Shown in pieces: positions 53,309 to 64,000 of a DNA stretch of 64,000 nt (the first letter of the stretch is position 1; each line of letters opens with the position of its first letter). This stretch comes from Alnus glutinosa (taxonomy: Eukaryota > Streptophyta > Magnoliopsida > Fagales > Betulaceae): contig NC_084891.1 in NCBI RefSeq assembly GCF_958979055.1, forward strand, positions 2,298,501 through 2,362,500. The letters are read 5' to 3'. The position numbers were made by a program, and so were the translations under genes. The notes under the pieces were generated by a model that was not told where the DNA came from, searched no databases, and saw only the letters and a program-made list of their open reading frames with translations.

Positions 53309-56300
53309 TTAGTCAATCTTCACTGACGAGTAGATGAGCCTTGTGAACAAAAAGCATGCATAAAATCCAATGGTACCGGTTAGAACAAAAAATGCATACG
53401 AGGCAATTAGCATGTATCCAAAGTAAAATATCGCGGAGACCAGCTTTGTGATTTCAAGCTTAGTGAAGAAGTAGAATGTTGCATAGAGGAAAAGGTACAG
53501 TGCAGAAGAGCCTGATGTAAGGTATGACCTCCACCACCACAGATAGTCCTCACTGCACAGTTGGAAGTAGCAGAGCACGACGGTTATTTCAGCGCAAGTC
53601 ACAATGAGGATGGTGAAGACCAAGAAGAGAAAACCGAAGATGTAGTAGAACTGATTCAGCCAGATTGACGTAAGGATGAAGAAAAGTTCGATGAAAACTG
53701 CTCCAAATGGGAGTATTCCTCCAATCAAAATTGAAAATGCTGGGTTCATATACCAGGCCTGCTCAGGAATCTGCCTCGGGATTTTATTTGTCTTCACGGG
53801 ATCCTCGATTGCTGGTTTCTTGAACCCAACATAGCCACCTACAAACACAAGTGGGACTGAAATCCCAAACCATAAGAAGATCAGAGCAAACATGGTACCA
53901 AATGGCACAGCCCCAGATGACTTCTGTCCCCATATGAGAGCATTTAAGACAAAGAAAATGGCGGAGACGATCGCCGGGAACATTACTGCCGTCCTGAAAG
54001 CAATTCTCTTCCATTCTGTCCCTTTAAACATCTTGTATAAACGGGCAGAGGTGTAACCAGCAAAAAGACCCATGAAGACCCAAAGCAAGAGCATGGCTGT
54101 CATGAGACCACCCCGGTTAGAGGGGGAAAGGAAGCCAAGGATGGCAAAAATCATGGTCACCAGTATCATCCCGAAAAACTGAACACCAGTTCCAACATAG
54201 ACACAGAGCAGGTCTGAATTATTTGGGGTCCTGAAGACATCCCCATGCACGAGCTTCCATCCCGTCTCTTCTTGGGCTTCTTCTTGGGTCTCAAGCTCAT
54301 TGTACTTGGAGATGTCACGGTAAAGTGTTCGTAGCATTATCATTGCCACCATGCCCGAGAGAAAGAGAACAATCATCAAAGAATTGACAATTGAGAACCA
54401 GTGAATCTGGTCATCGCTCATTAGAAGATAGGCATCCCATCTAGATGCCCACTTCACATCACTCTCCTGAAAGGTTGAGATGAGAGAGAAAATTATAAAT
54501 AATGATAGCAACCAAGTCATAAAAAGGACCAAGTAAGTTCAACAGTACCCATTAGTGTTCAGCTAATAAGAAAATGATGATGATGACTATAAAAGAAATT
54601 TAATGATCAATAGAAAATGTTAGAAGTAAAGCTATAATTCAAAAAAGGAGAGTACCTCGAAATCAACATCATAAGTGAATATAATCTCTTTTTTCTCTTC
54701 AACCTCTTGAGGGGAGTTGGAATTAACAACTGCGTGTTTTGCATGAGGATCACAGGTTGTTAAACGATTCTTCCCATCCCACTTCCCTTCATATTCATGT
54801 TTAACACTGTATTTATCCAGCAACCAAGTAACATAACCACCAGATACTACGGGATCCAAGAATCAGCGAGGTATCATTTAGTAAGAAAGAAGGGACCCAG
54901 AAAAAAAAATTACCTAAATGGTTTAACCTCAAAACCCACAATTCTTGCAGAGTCGGTTTGCAAATCTCTATGAAACTTCACAGTAAATGCCAAGTGGTTG
55001 TGGATAAAATACTTTTCACCCTTGCTCTGTTCACAGTCATTTAAAGTAAGAAAAAGAAAAAACTTGCACATTCCCAAGAAAATACATTAATGCTAATAAA
55101 TAAAGCATATACCCCAGCAAATTGGCCTTTGAGCCCAACAACAAAGCCAAGCTGATAAACAGTAGGAGATTCCTGATCCACCCTTCGTGTGGAAACAACC
55201 AGCGGGAGATTATCAAGGATCCTGTCACATGCATGGAAGATCCATTAACAGAATGCAACTTCAAAGCAGATCAAACAGACATAAGCAAATATATATTGAC
55301 ATTAATTAATCCCATACATATTGACCCGATACTCATCATTGATCTTCTCTTTAAACTCCTTTGCCGATTTGGCATCAAGTATAACCCGCTCAACAACATT
55401 GCACATTTGTGGTTCTCGCATTTTGAACTGCCACCAAAAAAATATCAGTCAACTAGAAAAAGTCAATAATCATGGCATTATTAAGCAGGTTTAACCTCAC
55501 ACAAATATAATAAAAACTCACCACATAGGGGGAGTTTTCAATACGATCACCTCGAAGTACTTCCCCAAGATTCTCTGCACTGTCCACTATCTTTTCAGGC
55601 CGAGAATAAGGAAGAGAATAATATGAGTAAGGAAGTTGAGTCTTTGTAGAGGTCAATTTGTTCACTTTCACTTTCAGAGTATCACCCTGCATCCAGAGAC
55701 CCCCCAGAAAAAACTTATTCAGGATTATTTTCAAATGATTTCTCACTCGTGTTGGCACAGAGAGAAACTCCAAGCACCATAGAGAGAGTCAGGCATTTGT
55801 ACTTGTTGAATAATGGCAAACATGATAGAACGAGTAATATAGTTTAGACAACATGAATTACTAAACATGTAACAACGCAGGCTTATATTTTCTAGTGAAT
55901 ACTCATATCTTGGCACATATGAAGAATCAAGAGCCTCACTCGAGAAAGTCATGTGTCATAACATTATCAAGTCTGGCACAGTACAATATTTGGCATTTGA
56001 CTAATGACCAATGCCATGGACCCAGCAGCATGGTTCAAAATATATGAACTTTTTTTTTATAAGTAATTGGCCACAAGGGGGAGGGGATATATATCAACTT
56101 ATGAGCACATCTTACCATGGAGCCATCTTTTACTTTCTAATATTCTAATTTTCTGGAACACTTTTCAATTTTCTCTATTCTTTATTCCCCTAGAAGTTAA
56201 TTGCAAATTGAATGGATGAATCCTAGACCTTTCCCCCAAAATTCCTACCACTTCACACAGTGATACGCATCACACTGCACAGGAAAAATAGTAGTTGTGA

Positions 56301-56925
56301 CGAAAATAACAAGAAACAACAAATACTAAACTAAGGCAACCTTTTTGTCTATTGGGTTAACTAAGAGAACTTTACATAATGAAATAAAGCTAAGATGATG
56401 AATTCAAAGGTTCATGTTAGCTTCTGTACTTTAGATATAGTGAGTACATAGATAGTAACTGTGAGAGCTGGAAAGTTATGAGCCATAACTATTACCTTCT
56501 AGCTAATCCCTATACGTAACAAGCTCATTGTACTTATTAGCCACAATTTTCACCTAAAAGCTATAAAAGAATGTTAGAATGTCCTAATTACTCAAACTTT
56601 AAAAAAGCTTCTTTTTTTAAAAAAAGAATCTATTCAAAGAGCTCCAAATTCTATCCTAAATGCTCTTGCATTTCATGTTAATACACAGACCATCCTCTAC
56701 CATCATCACGAATCCGCTCAGTTATGCCAAGACCTATAATTACCAAATTCCATCAAAGTTCTTACAACCTCTAACGCACTGAACTGGAAATGACAAAACT
56801 ACTTCCACAAAGTACGTGTTTAGTTGCTGAAGAAGAGATTTTATCCCTCTAAATCTCAAAAATCCAATATATAGTTGCTTGGAGTTGCTTGGAGTCAGAC
56901 AAATGGGCTTGTATTCTAAATGAAT

Positions 56926-57012
<87 letters not shown>

Positions 57013-59423
57013 CTAATTGAATGGTTGAGTTGTAATAACTAGGCATTTTTCTAAGTTGCAGAATTCTCTCTCTCTCTCTCTCTGTCTCTCGCACTTCGCT
57101 CGCCGTGGAAGCCACCGGCGAGTCTCTCTCACTCTCGCAGTTAAGCTTGATCGGCGCCAGCGTTCTCTGTCACCCTCCACCGAATTTTGACAGGTACTTC
57201 AAGTTTAGCTCCTAAAAGGGGGATGTGCTCATGTCATAAACCATCGTTTTCTGGGATTCTGTTTTCTCCGGCGAGTATGCGTTTCCGTTCTGGGTTGGTT
57301 TTCTGAGCTTGGGTGTGCCGTAATGGAGAGGAGATTCCTTGTGGAGTCAAAATCCTTTGTCCTTTCGGTCTTGGAGGGGGCATCGGTGGTGCGGGTGGAG
57401 GAGAAGCGTCAGGGCTTCCATGGAGCGGTCGTTCTGAGCTCCCATTGTTCTGCATGGCTTGCTTCGACGATGGAAACACTTTTGGGCTTTCCTGGAGAAC
57501 AAGAGTTTATCAAGTCTTACAGGGAAGGTCCGAAGTTGTTGATTGCTCGGAGAGGTGGCAACAAAGACGGCCAGTTCTTAGAGGCGGCGGTGTTTGGGTT
57601 GGGAGGTCAGAGAGGATTCGTTCTGATCCCGGAGGGTCGCGGAGGTTGGGGCTGGCGCAAGTTTTCCGGGGAGTTGAGTAAGATTTCTGCCTTTCTCTCT
57701 GCTGCGGTGGGTTGTGGGAGGTGGTCCTCGGATGCAACGGACAGTCTGGGTGGGAAGAAGGAAGGGGAAACGCTGGGCTGTTCTGTCGATAGGTCGGGGC
57801 CTTCATATGCGACAGTGGTGAGTTCGGCTCCGATGCCGGCAGCAAAGGTGACGCCTTTCCCTGTGAAGGTGACCCCTTCGGATGGTCCGTTGGATTTGGA
57901 CAATCCTCTTTGTCCGATGGGTAAGCAGCTTCGTCATCCGAGTTTCTCTGCACGAGGTGGGGCATTTCCAGATAGGGGGTTTTTTTTGAATTTGAACTTG
58001 CACATGTGGAGAAACTTGCTCGTTAGTTTATATTTGGCTTTGGGCCGGGTTTTTGGGAGAAGGTTGGGGCGGTCCTCTGGGTCTAGGAAGGGCCTTTTTC
58101 GTAAAGGCCTTCGTTTGGGTCGGTTCACTCCAAGACCAAGACCTAAACCTAAAGTTTTGCAGCAGCCGAAAGGTTTGTTGGGTTCGACTTCGACGGCCGT
58201 TCGTGGGAGTTTTCTTCGGCCAGAGATATCGACGGCGGCAGATTATGGGGTGGGTCAGGAGGTGCCAAGTTCTGGATGTGGGTCGTTTCCGGCGGTCGTT
58301 CCCGCCATGTCTCCCTCCCCTTTCGTTTTCCCCCCTTCGCCGGCTCTGGATTTGCTACCTCCGACGTCCATGGACGTCGCACCGATTCCGGTTAGGTCTA
58401 AAGTGGATTCTGTTCACGCCTCTCTTCCATACTCTTCAGTCGGGGCTGGTACTGGGATGGCCGATTTTCCTTCTCCATCAGGCGCGGTTGTGTTGGGTGA
58501 GAAGATCCGTTCTTTTCCTGTTTTGCAACCTTCCAAGCCTTTCTAGAGATACTACAGAAAGGCTAGAGATCTCAGGGTAGGCCATTCTGTGAAATGGAAC
58601 GAGGTGTTGCTAGCTGACTCATTGGAAGCTTCGAAGACGTCTGTATGGAAGGGTTCAGTTACAGAGCCTCCAGTGAAGAAGTCTGCGGATTCAGAGAAGA
58701 AAAGCTTCCTTCGGAAGGGGTTCCTCAACCCTCCGTCTCGGGTGGTCAAGGATGTTGGAGTGGGAAGTCTTCCCTCCCCCCCAAGCTGTTCTCCACCCGT
58801 AGAGGGCAATGGATTTTCTCCTTCTCGGAATTGGCCTGTTGGTTTTGATCTAAATGGGGAGCTTGCTGTTTGGGAGAAGGACGATGATTTTTGGGAAGGA
58901 TTACCATTGGACTGGGAGATGGATGGTGTTCAAGATGAGGAGTCTTTGGCTATTTTGGATGCCTTTGAAGAAGATATCCATCGGGACAAAATGATTGCTC
59001 GCCAAAAGACAAAAGGCAAGAGGGAGCTCCTGAATTTGAAGAGCTCTATCAATTATGGTGATGCTAACACTTCCTCCAAGCGTGGGAAAGGAAAAGCTCT
59101 CATGATGTAGGGAGTCTTAGTTTGGGGGCTTTCGGGGTAGGTTTGGGTGCTTGGTAGGGGTTGTTTTTGTATTTGGGGAGCTTCTTTTGTTTGTTGGGTT
59201 ATTGTTGGGTGTTTGGATTGCTTGGTAGGGGTTGTTTTTGTATTTGGGGAGCTTCTTTTGTTTCTTGGGTGTATGTTGGGGACTTACCTTTGGGTTTTTG
59301 GGGCCTCTCTTTGTTTTGGGGTTTTCCTTTGTTTTTATGGGCTAGCTGAGCTGTTCCTCTGTATACTTCCTATGTATTTAGGGCGCTTTACGCTTTTTTA
59401 ATAAAATCTTCTTACTTATAAAA

Positions 59424-59454
<31 letters not shown>

Positions 59455-59703
59455 TGAGATCCAGTGATAGAATTACCTCCATTCACCTGAGCCTAACACA
59501 GTTACAATAAAATGATCTCAATTGAGGCTTCATGTGCCCACAATTCAATAAGATAATACAAACCTATGCTTTAAACTTCAACTTTCTTTCCATTTTCTCT
59601 ATTTTCTCAGCATCCAAACAAATTCAAAACAATACCTCGCCATTTCCCTCTCAGATCCGAGCAATGCATTCAGATCAAGCACTTTACACGTACATACATG
59701 AGA

Positions 59704-59756
<53 letters not shown>

Positions 59757-59880
59757 TGACCTTCTGGAAGTCCTCGGGAGCGACGCCGGGGAGATAGAAG
59801 CAGTGGCCGGCATGGATCAGAACTAGAAGGAGCGCAGAGATCGCGAGTGTACGGCCGGCGAAAGATCTCCGAAACGCCAT
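53309..59880 (-). CDS. TMN: TM9SF / endomembrane protein (EMP/TMN type), seven exons, intact
   Basis: TM9SF proteins are nine-pass membrane proteins of the Golgi and endosomes involved in membrane-protein sorting. Exons, all with GT/AG borders: 59,880-59,761; 55,686-55,522; 55,427-55,318; 55,221-55,113; 55,026-54,914; 54,806-54,656; 54,466-53,309. They sum to 1,926 bases, 641 residues. Start chosen at MAFRRSFAG (59,880), because the in-frame codon further upstream at 59,895 is GTG. Residues 1-27 are a signal peptide, followed by the family hallmark [11 protein letters not shown]. The luminal domain holds [27 protein letters not shown] and SVKHEYEG. Exon 7 carries the nine membrane spans (from [18 protein letters not shown] on). 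The end [10 protein letters not shown] has the KxD Golgi-retention signal known for Arabidopsis EMP12. Intron 1 is 4.1 kb and holds a LINE-type insertion. Confidence 0.95.
55687..57060. other. intron 1 of TM9SF copy 2, distal part
   Basis: No gene is seen within this part of the intron. It contains a T tract of about 77 bp at 56,929-57,005, which would be an A tail on the minus strand of some retroposed sequence, but I could not define such an element. Confidence 0.6.
56929..57005. repeat. long T homopolymer in intron 1
   Basis: About 77 consecutive T. A Lys-only open frame on the other strand is an artefact of it. Confidence 0.95.
57323..59110 (+). pseudogene. LINE ORF1-like protein with one in-frame stop
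   Basis: Starts [19 protein letters not shown]. The N-terminal about 125 residues ([45 protein letters not shown]) resemble the N-terminal domain of ORF1 proteins in plant L1-type LINEs. The middle is Pro/Ser-rich and of low complexity. One TAG at 58,544-58,546 interrupts it; the frame then continues open to TAG at 59,108-59,110, with an acidic tail ([19 protein letters not shown]) and a basic end. There is no zinc knuckle. Several long frames on the minus strand here are shadows of this GC-richer segment. The family call is from resemblance only. Confidence 0.66.
59149..59282. repeat. 71-bp tandem duplication in the LINE 3' end
   Basis: Two copies beginning GCTTGGTAGGGGTTGTTTTT; the second is slightly shorter in its match. 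Confidence 0.88.
59709..59754. repeat. (GT)n(GA)n microsatellite at the intron 1 donor
   Basis: GT repeat followed by GA repeat ending only six bases from the exon 1 border (59,761). On the gene strand the intron starts GTCACATCTCTCTCTC. Confidence 0.93.
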
Positions 59881-60064
59881 GGCGTTTCGTTTCACAGAGA
59901 GCGAGAGAGCGAGCGACAGAGAGAAAGAGATCTAATTAAAAGACAATTTTAAGAAATGAGAAGGGAAAGCTGGGAGGGACTAGATGACTAGATCTGCTCT
60001 CCAGTTAGGCTGGGTACGGTGACTTTAGGATACCGTCTATTTCTGCCACATCTTCATTTAATAA
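59881..60064 (-). promoter_or_regulatory. 5' leader and proximal promoter of TM9SF copy 2
   Basis: On the gene strand the ATG is preceded by a CT-rich leader (TCTCTTTCTCTCTGTCGC and GCTCTCTCGCTCTCTG), as is common for plant housekeeping genes. No certain TATA box. This region has no counterpart in unit A. Confidence 0.5.
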
Positions 60065-60380
60065 ACATATAATGTTATGGAATTTGATTCATACACAACA
60101 CCATCACAACAATCACACAACAACCTCTCACATGAGAGTGGGCCTTAGTGTGGGGTCTACCCTTATGTGAGGATTGTTGTGTGATTGTTGTGTTGGTGTT
60201 GTAAATTTAACATTTTCCTAATGTTATAGGGCCTTGATACACATACAACCTCTACCCAACTACTACACAACCCTAAAGCACATTGAGGTGGGGTCCACAC
60301 AATGGGCTCCACCCCAATATGCCTTAGAGTTGTGTAATAGTTGAGTGAGAATTGTAATTTTAGCATTTTCCAATGTTATA
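60065..60380. mobile_element. two adjacent foldback MITEs of one family
   Basis: Unit 1 (about 60,068-60,225) pairs CACAACAATCACACAACAAC with GTTGTGTGATTGTTGTG around a short loop. Unit 2 (about 60,222-60,380) pairs CTCTACCCAACTACTACACA with the complementary right arm ending TTTTAGCATTTTCCAATGTT. Both end in the motif ATTTTCC(T)AATGTTAT. Confidence 0.7.
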
Positions 60381-61699
60381 TGTCACACCAATATCCTACC
60401 ATGCTAATTTATTGTTAAATTTTTATTTTATCTTCTTTTTTTTTTTAGAATAATATTATAAATCATATTACTATCCTATTACTAACCCACTAATATGATG
60501 TGAAATTGCCGATCTATTTTTAGATCAATCCTTATTAAAAGAAAAATAAATCTAATGACAGTGTTTATTCTTCTTTGTATTTATTTTGATTTTTTAACAA
60601 TAATTGTTCAATAGTTGATGGGCACTACCATATCAGCCAGTGAAATAGAAGTGAGATAAATGTATAGTATATAGCATTACTCATAATAGATCAACAATAA
60701 CACACTTAATACATAGTGAGATAGTAGTGTAGTATATAATATTATTCTCCTTTTTTTTAACAACAATTAATTTAAAAATAAATTAACAATGTCATGTTAG
60801 CATAATAAATTAATAATAGACTATTTATAAGTTGAATAGGGTTCACTACCTATGTGTACAATTTATTGAAATGTTTTTAGAGCCCTAATATGATGAGCTA
60901 GCGAGAAATACATATGATGCTTGACTTAATAAAAGAAGCTTCCAAAAGCATTTTCAATAGCTTATGTATTTTTATATGCAAAGTAGCTAATCAAAACCTA
61001 CTTTATCAATTTTAACTAATAAGTTTCAAAATGTATCATACATCCAATTATCTATTATTTTACTATATTATTTAAATATTCTTTTATTTTAATTCTTATA
61101 TATTTTTTCAACTATAAGTCATTTTTTTTTAACATGGTAATTTTTTTTGGATAATTATTTACTATAAAGTCAGCAAAATTTTTATTTTTATCTAAGGTGG
61201 TTTGTATGAGTGTGACCTTAAAATGGCAAATATAGATTTTGTCATATAGATTTTCTTTGAAATATAATTTTTTAAATTTAGACATATATTATAATATTGT
61301 TATGACATAAATGAGTTTTGATGAGAGAAGAAGTGAAAGAAAGATAAATAAATAAAAAAATTAGATTGGTATAGAGAAAATGAAAGAAAGATAAATAAAT
61401 AAATAAAAAATTAGATTGTATACCAAACTGAACATATTGAAAGTATGTTGAATTCTAACCAACCCCAAGGGAGTCAACAACAAAATTATAATTTCAAGTC
61501 GAAATGACCTTTTTTCTGTCTTTTGAACCGAGCCGAGCCTCGAATCTTTGGGTCGGAATCAGTGAGGGGAGCATAGGCCCTAAGCAAGATTTAGAAATAG
61601 ATGGAAAAATGGATATAGTTAAATGTTGTAGATGCTGCTTGGATCCGGTTCTAGTTACTAAGCCAAACCCCTTTTTTTTTTAGTTCAAATATTGTTTTA
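60381..61699. other. noncoding AT-rich stretch
   Basis: No gene is seen. Degenerate MITE-like sequence with repeated ATATTACTATCC-type motifs near 60,460-60,760, and a short direct repeat of GAAAGAAAGATAAATAAATA near 61,336 and 61,382. Confidence 0.5.
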
Positions 61700-62264
61700 T
61701 GCTCCGTTTATTTCTTCGTATAATATTTTTAAGGATAACGTTTTTCGTAGAAAGTATTTTTTAACGTTTGGTGCATACGAAAAATCACAAATATTTTTTT
61801 ATATTTTTATTCTATCATATTAACCTATAGAAATTAATTTTTATTTACAATATAAAAATATTAATATAAAATAATTGCTTAGTGGTGGTTTAAATGTGTC
61901 CCGATAGCTTGTTGGTAGTTCGCTGTAGCTCGTGATGGTTTAGGGTGGCTCGATATGATGGTGGCCCGGGGTGAACCGGTGATGGTCTAGGGTAGCCCGG
62001 GGGTTGCTTGGTGATGGTCCGTGGTGGCTCTGGTCTATGTTGGTGGTGGTCCAATAGTTTGAGAATAAGAAATTCAAATTCGAAAAATGATTTACGAAAT
62101 TAAAAAAATGTAAATTATTTTTCGAAACTAAATAAATTTTTTTGGTCAAACCGAAAATATTTTTAGCTTGACTATTATTTTTCAACGCACCAAATACCAA
62201 AAAATGTGAAAAATATTTTCTAAAAAATTCATAAAAAATATTTTACGTCAAAACAAACGGAACA
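61700..62264. mobile_element. MITE with CTCCGTTT ends
   Basis: Left end TGCTCCGTTTATTTCTTCGT pairs with the right end (minus strand TGTTCCGTTTGTTTTGACGT). Inside are GGTGGTCC/GGTGGCTCG-type repeats and TTTACGAAAT...GTCAAACCGAAAATATTT, shared with segments at 7.3, 36.9, 43.5 and 63.85 kb. Confidence 0.75.
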
Positions 62265-62399
62265 TTAGTATAATGCATTATTCCTATTAATAAGTTCATC
62301 CATTGTTTGAAAAGCTCAAATGCTATCTACATGGTGATTTAAGCGATCTTAGATGTTTGTTTTGACTTTTTAGTATTATTTTTTTAAAAAAAAAATATT

Positions 62400-62890
62400 G
62401 GGGGTGAAAGAAATAGCTTAAACTTCAAAAAAAAAAATCAGTTTTTGTAAAATTTTTGAAAGAGAATACTTGAACTTAAAACTGTCACAATTTGAGGTAT
62501 TCATTTTTCAGAAAGTCTCAATTAGCTAGGGGTCATCTATTAGGATTTTCCGTTAAATCTTATCAAAATTTTCAAATTACCCCTTCTTTTTTTTAGGAAG
62601 AAAAAAAAATTACTAGGATTTAAGTGTTGGTTAAAATTTAACAGAATTTGCAAAAATACCTATACTTGAATATTTGAAATTTTTTATAATTTTTTTTTTT
62701 TAAAAAAAAAAAAAAGAAACTATAAGGGTATTTTGGAAATTTTGATAAGATTTAACGGATAATCTTAATGAATGACCCCTAATTGAAACTTTCCAAAAAA
62801 CAAATACTTTAAATTGAGACAGTTTGAAATTCAGATATCTTCTTTCAAAAATAATAAAAGTTTGGTACCCTTGAGGGAAATTATCCCAAA
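62400..62890. mobile_element. foldback element with long inverted arms
   Basis: Left arm holds TCAATTAGCTAGGGGTCAT and GATTTTCCGTTAAATCTTAT; right arm holds the complementary ATAAGATTTAACGGATAATC and AATGACCCCTAATTGAAAC. Arms of about 150 bp surround an A/T-rich centre. Confidence 0.78.
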
Positions 62891-62948
62891 TTTAAATTTG
62901 ATGTTTTTACTTTAATTTTTTTTTTTTTAGAATAAGGATGTAATATCA

Positions 62949-63290
62949 TTAATCCAAATAAACATCTTGATGTGCTGAGATAATGCTACGAATAAAGGGT
63001 GGACACTCCTCTACCCATACCATGTCTAGCAATTGAGAAATCGCATACTTTGCTAATACATGAACTACTTTATTGGCATTCCTCCTAACATGCATTACAT
63101 CAACGGAAATAAAATGAGAGAAATAAGCTTTAATGTCATCTAAAAGGTGGCCGAATACCCGGTTGGCAGAATCCTTCCTACGTAGAGCCGAGACCACCTC
63201 CATAAAATCACCCTAAAGGATGATGCGCCCCCCTCCTACCTCTGCCCAACAAAACAGCATACCATGCCGCCATAGCTTCAGATGTTTTTA
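62949..63290 (-). pseudogene. LINE RNase H-like (RVT_3) fragment
   Basis: On the minus strand from about 63,285 the sequence gives EAMAAWYAV, then, after a frame break and a stop near 63,213, MEVVSALRRKDSANRVFGHL, VDVMHVRRNANKVVHVLA and KYAISQLLDM. This order is the C-terminal half of the RNase H-like domain of plant LINE pol, with the conserved R-x-x-N-x-V/A-x-x-x-A segment. No RT or zf-RVT remains. Related to, but distinct from, the fragment at 5.6-6.9 kb. Confidence 0.78.
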
Positions 63291-64000
63291 CTGTAATTGC
63301 TTGTTAAATTCCGAAATCATTTTATCCATAAATATGTTCACTTTCGTTAGACGTGTGATTAAATTTTATATATCAATCACAAAAGCTTTGTAGATTTATT
63401 GATTACTTTTTTGAGTCTACGAAATAAATCGATCAACTAGTACTCGACCCGATCGTTGATGTGCGGTGCGGGTACCAAAAGGCTACCGAATGAGGTTCGG
63501 GTCGTTGCAAGTTTCAAATTTGACGAAAGAACATAAAGCCCAACTGAACATTTTAAGGCCACTCAAATTTTAGAACCTTGAGGCTCAACATCGATCGGAA
63601 ATCCCCAATTACGCTTGCTTTGGTCCTTGGAAAATACGTTTGTGGCGTTAAATTTATTCTTTACATTAATTTATTTTATTTATTACACTGATTTCACTTC
63701 AGTTAATTTGACATGTTTTAAACGATCTTTTATGTTAGCTACTTAAAAAAAAATAAAAATAAAAATATTTAAAATACGACATATTAATTAGTGTGAAATG
63801 ATTGCGATAAATAAGTGTGAAAAGTAACATATCTCTTATAACTTTTAAGCTACTTTTTTTTTCGTCGGCATAAAATACTTTCTCAAAAATATTTTTATAT
63901 TTTTCGGTGTTTGGTGTGACCGAAAATAATAGTCGAACAAAATAAAATCGATTTGATCAAAAAAACTTCTTTAGTTTCGGAAAATGATTTACAATTTTAA
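63291..64000. other. noncoding right edge with a partial MITE
   Basis: No gene is seen. From about 63,855 the sequence (TTTTTTTCGTCGGCATAAAA, GTTTGGTGTGACCGAAAATA) matches the MITE family ending at 62,264 and is cut by the window end. Confidence 0.55.

Larger units (their letters stand above)
41055..55650. repeat. segmental duplication unit B
   Basis: Colinear with unit A over all its genes (see the anchors given there). It lacks the LINE fragment, the 216-bp MITE and the 500-bp block seen in A. The TM9SF gene is complete and continues beyond the shared part to 59,880, so B retains the native right flank. Confidence 0.93.
57061..59430 (+). mobile_element. LINE-type retroelement with ORF1 only, in TM9SF intron 1
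   Basis: Inserted antisense to TM9SF. It has a CT-rich start, a single ORF1-like frame, and a 3' end typical of plant L1 elements: GTATACTTCCTATGTATTTA, TTTTTTAATAAAATCTTCTT, ACTTATAAAAAAAA. A 71-bp unit is duplicated in tandem at 59,149-59,282. RT, endonuclease and RNase H are absent. It is therefore a non-autonomous or internally deleted derivative. A target duplication was not recognised. Confidence 0.75.

Noticed and set aside
56849-57115. Minus-strand ORF rich in Lys
   Set aside because: Product of the T homopolymer at 56,929-57,005.
57510-57965. Long minus-strand ORFs opposite the LINE ORF1
   Set aside because: Shadows of a GC-rich coding frame on the plus strand; no domain is recognisable.
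59881-59895. Start of TM9SF five codons upstream
   Set aside because: The upstream codon is GTG, not ATG; the first ATG in frame is at 59,880 and gives a proper signal peptide.

Overview
The window reads as nuclear DNA of a woody dicot. It is strongly AT-rich and packed with MITEs, long TA and A/T tracts, LINE, SINE, CACTA and Ty3/gypsy debris. The real genes are plant types: DC1-domain zinc-finger proteins, a small plant membrane protein and a TM9SF endomembrane protein with plant-style introns. The style of the transposons and SINE recalls Fagales, but that is an impression, not something proven here.

The backbone is a segmental duplication. Unit A (about 3.3-19.8 kb) and unit B (about 41.05-55.65 kb) are colinear. 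Each carries, in order, a decayed DC1 remnant with the 3' end of a small-protein gene, about 6 kb of AT-rich repeats, a full-length DC1 gene (+), a small single-pass membrane protein gene (+) and a TM9SF gene (-). A third, degenerate unit C (about 36.3-40.8 kb) lies directly left of B and has lost its genes. In unit B the DC1 gene (616 codons) and TM9SF (seven exons, 641 codons, running to 59,880) look intact. In unit A DC1 has one early stop and TM9SF is a clear pseudogene. The small membrane protein is frameshifted in both copies, at different places.

Between A and C sits a nest of LTR retrotransposons. The outer one is a Tat-like Ty3/gypsy element on the minus strand (about 19.83-34.70 kb). 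It keeps one LTR, an antisense-oriented Transposase_28-type ORF with its own intron, hairpin-rich tandem repeats, and the integrase plus the tail of RNase H. Its 5' half is missing. It interrupts exon 2 of TM9SF copy 1. A younger LTR element (24,060-32,206, 5-bp target duplication ACGCG) is inserted near the 3' end of the antisense ORF; it has nearly identical LTRs, a gag-like fragment, a coiled-coil ORF and no recognisable pol.

The left edge (2.1-3.3 kb) holds the end of a CACTA DNA transposon next to two decayed exons of a kinesin motor domain, which suggests gene-fragment capture. Intron 1 of TM9SF copy 2 holds a LINE-type ORF1 element without pol. The right edge (60-64 kb) holds foldback MITEs and a LINE RNase H fragment. 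No rRNA, functional tRNA or CRISPR array was seen.
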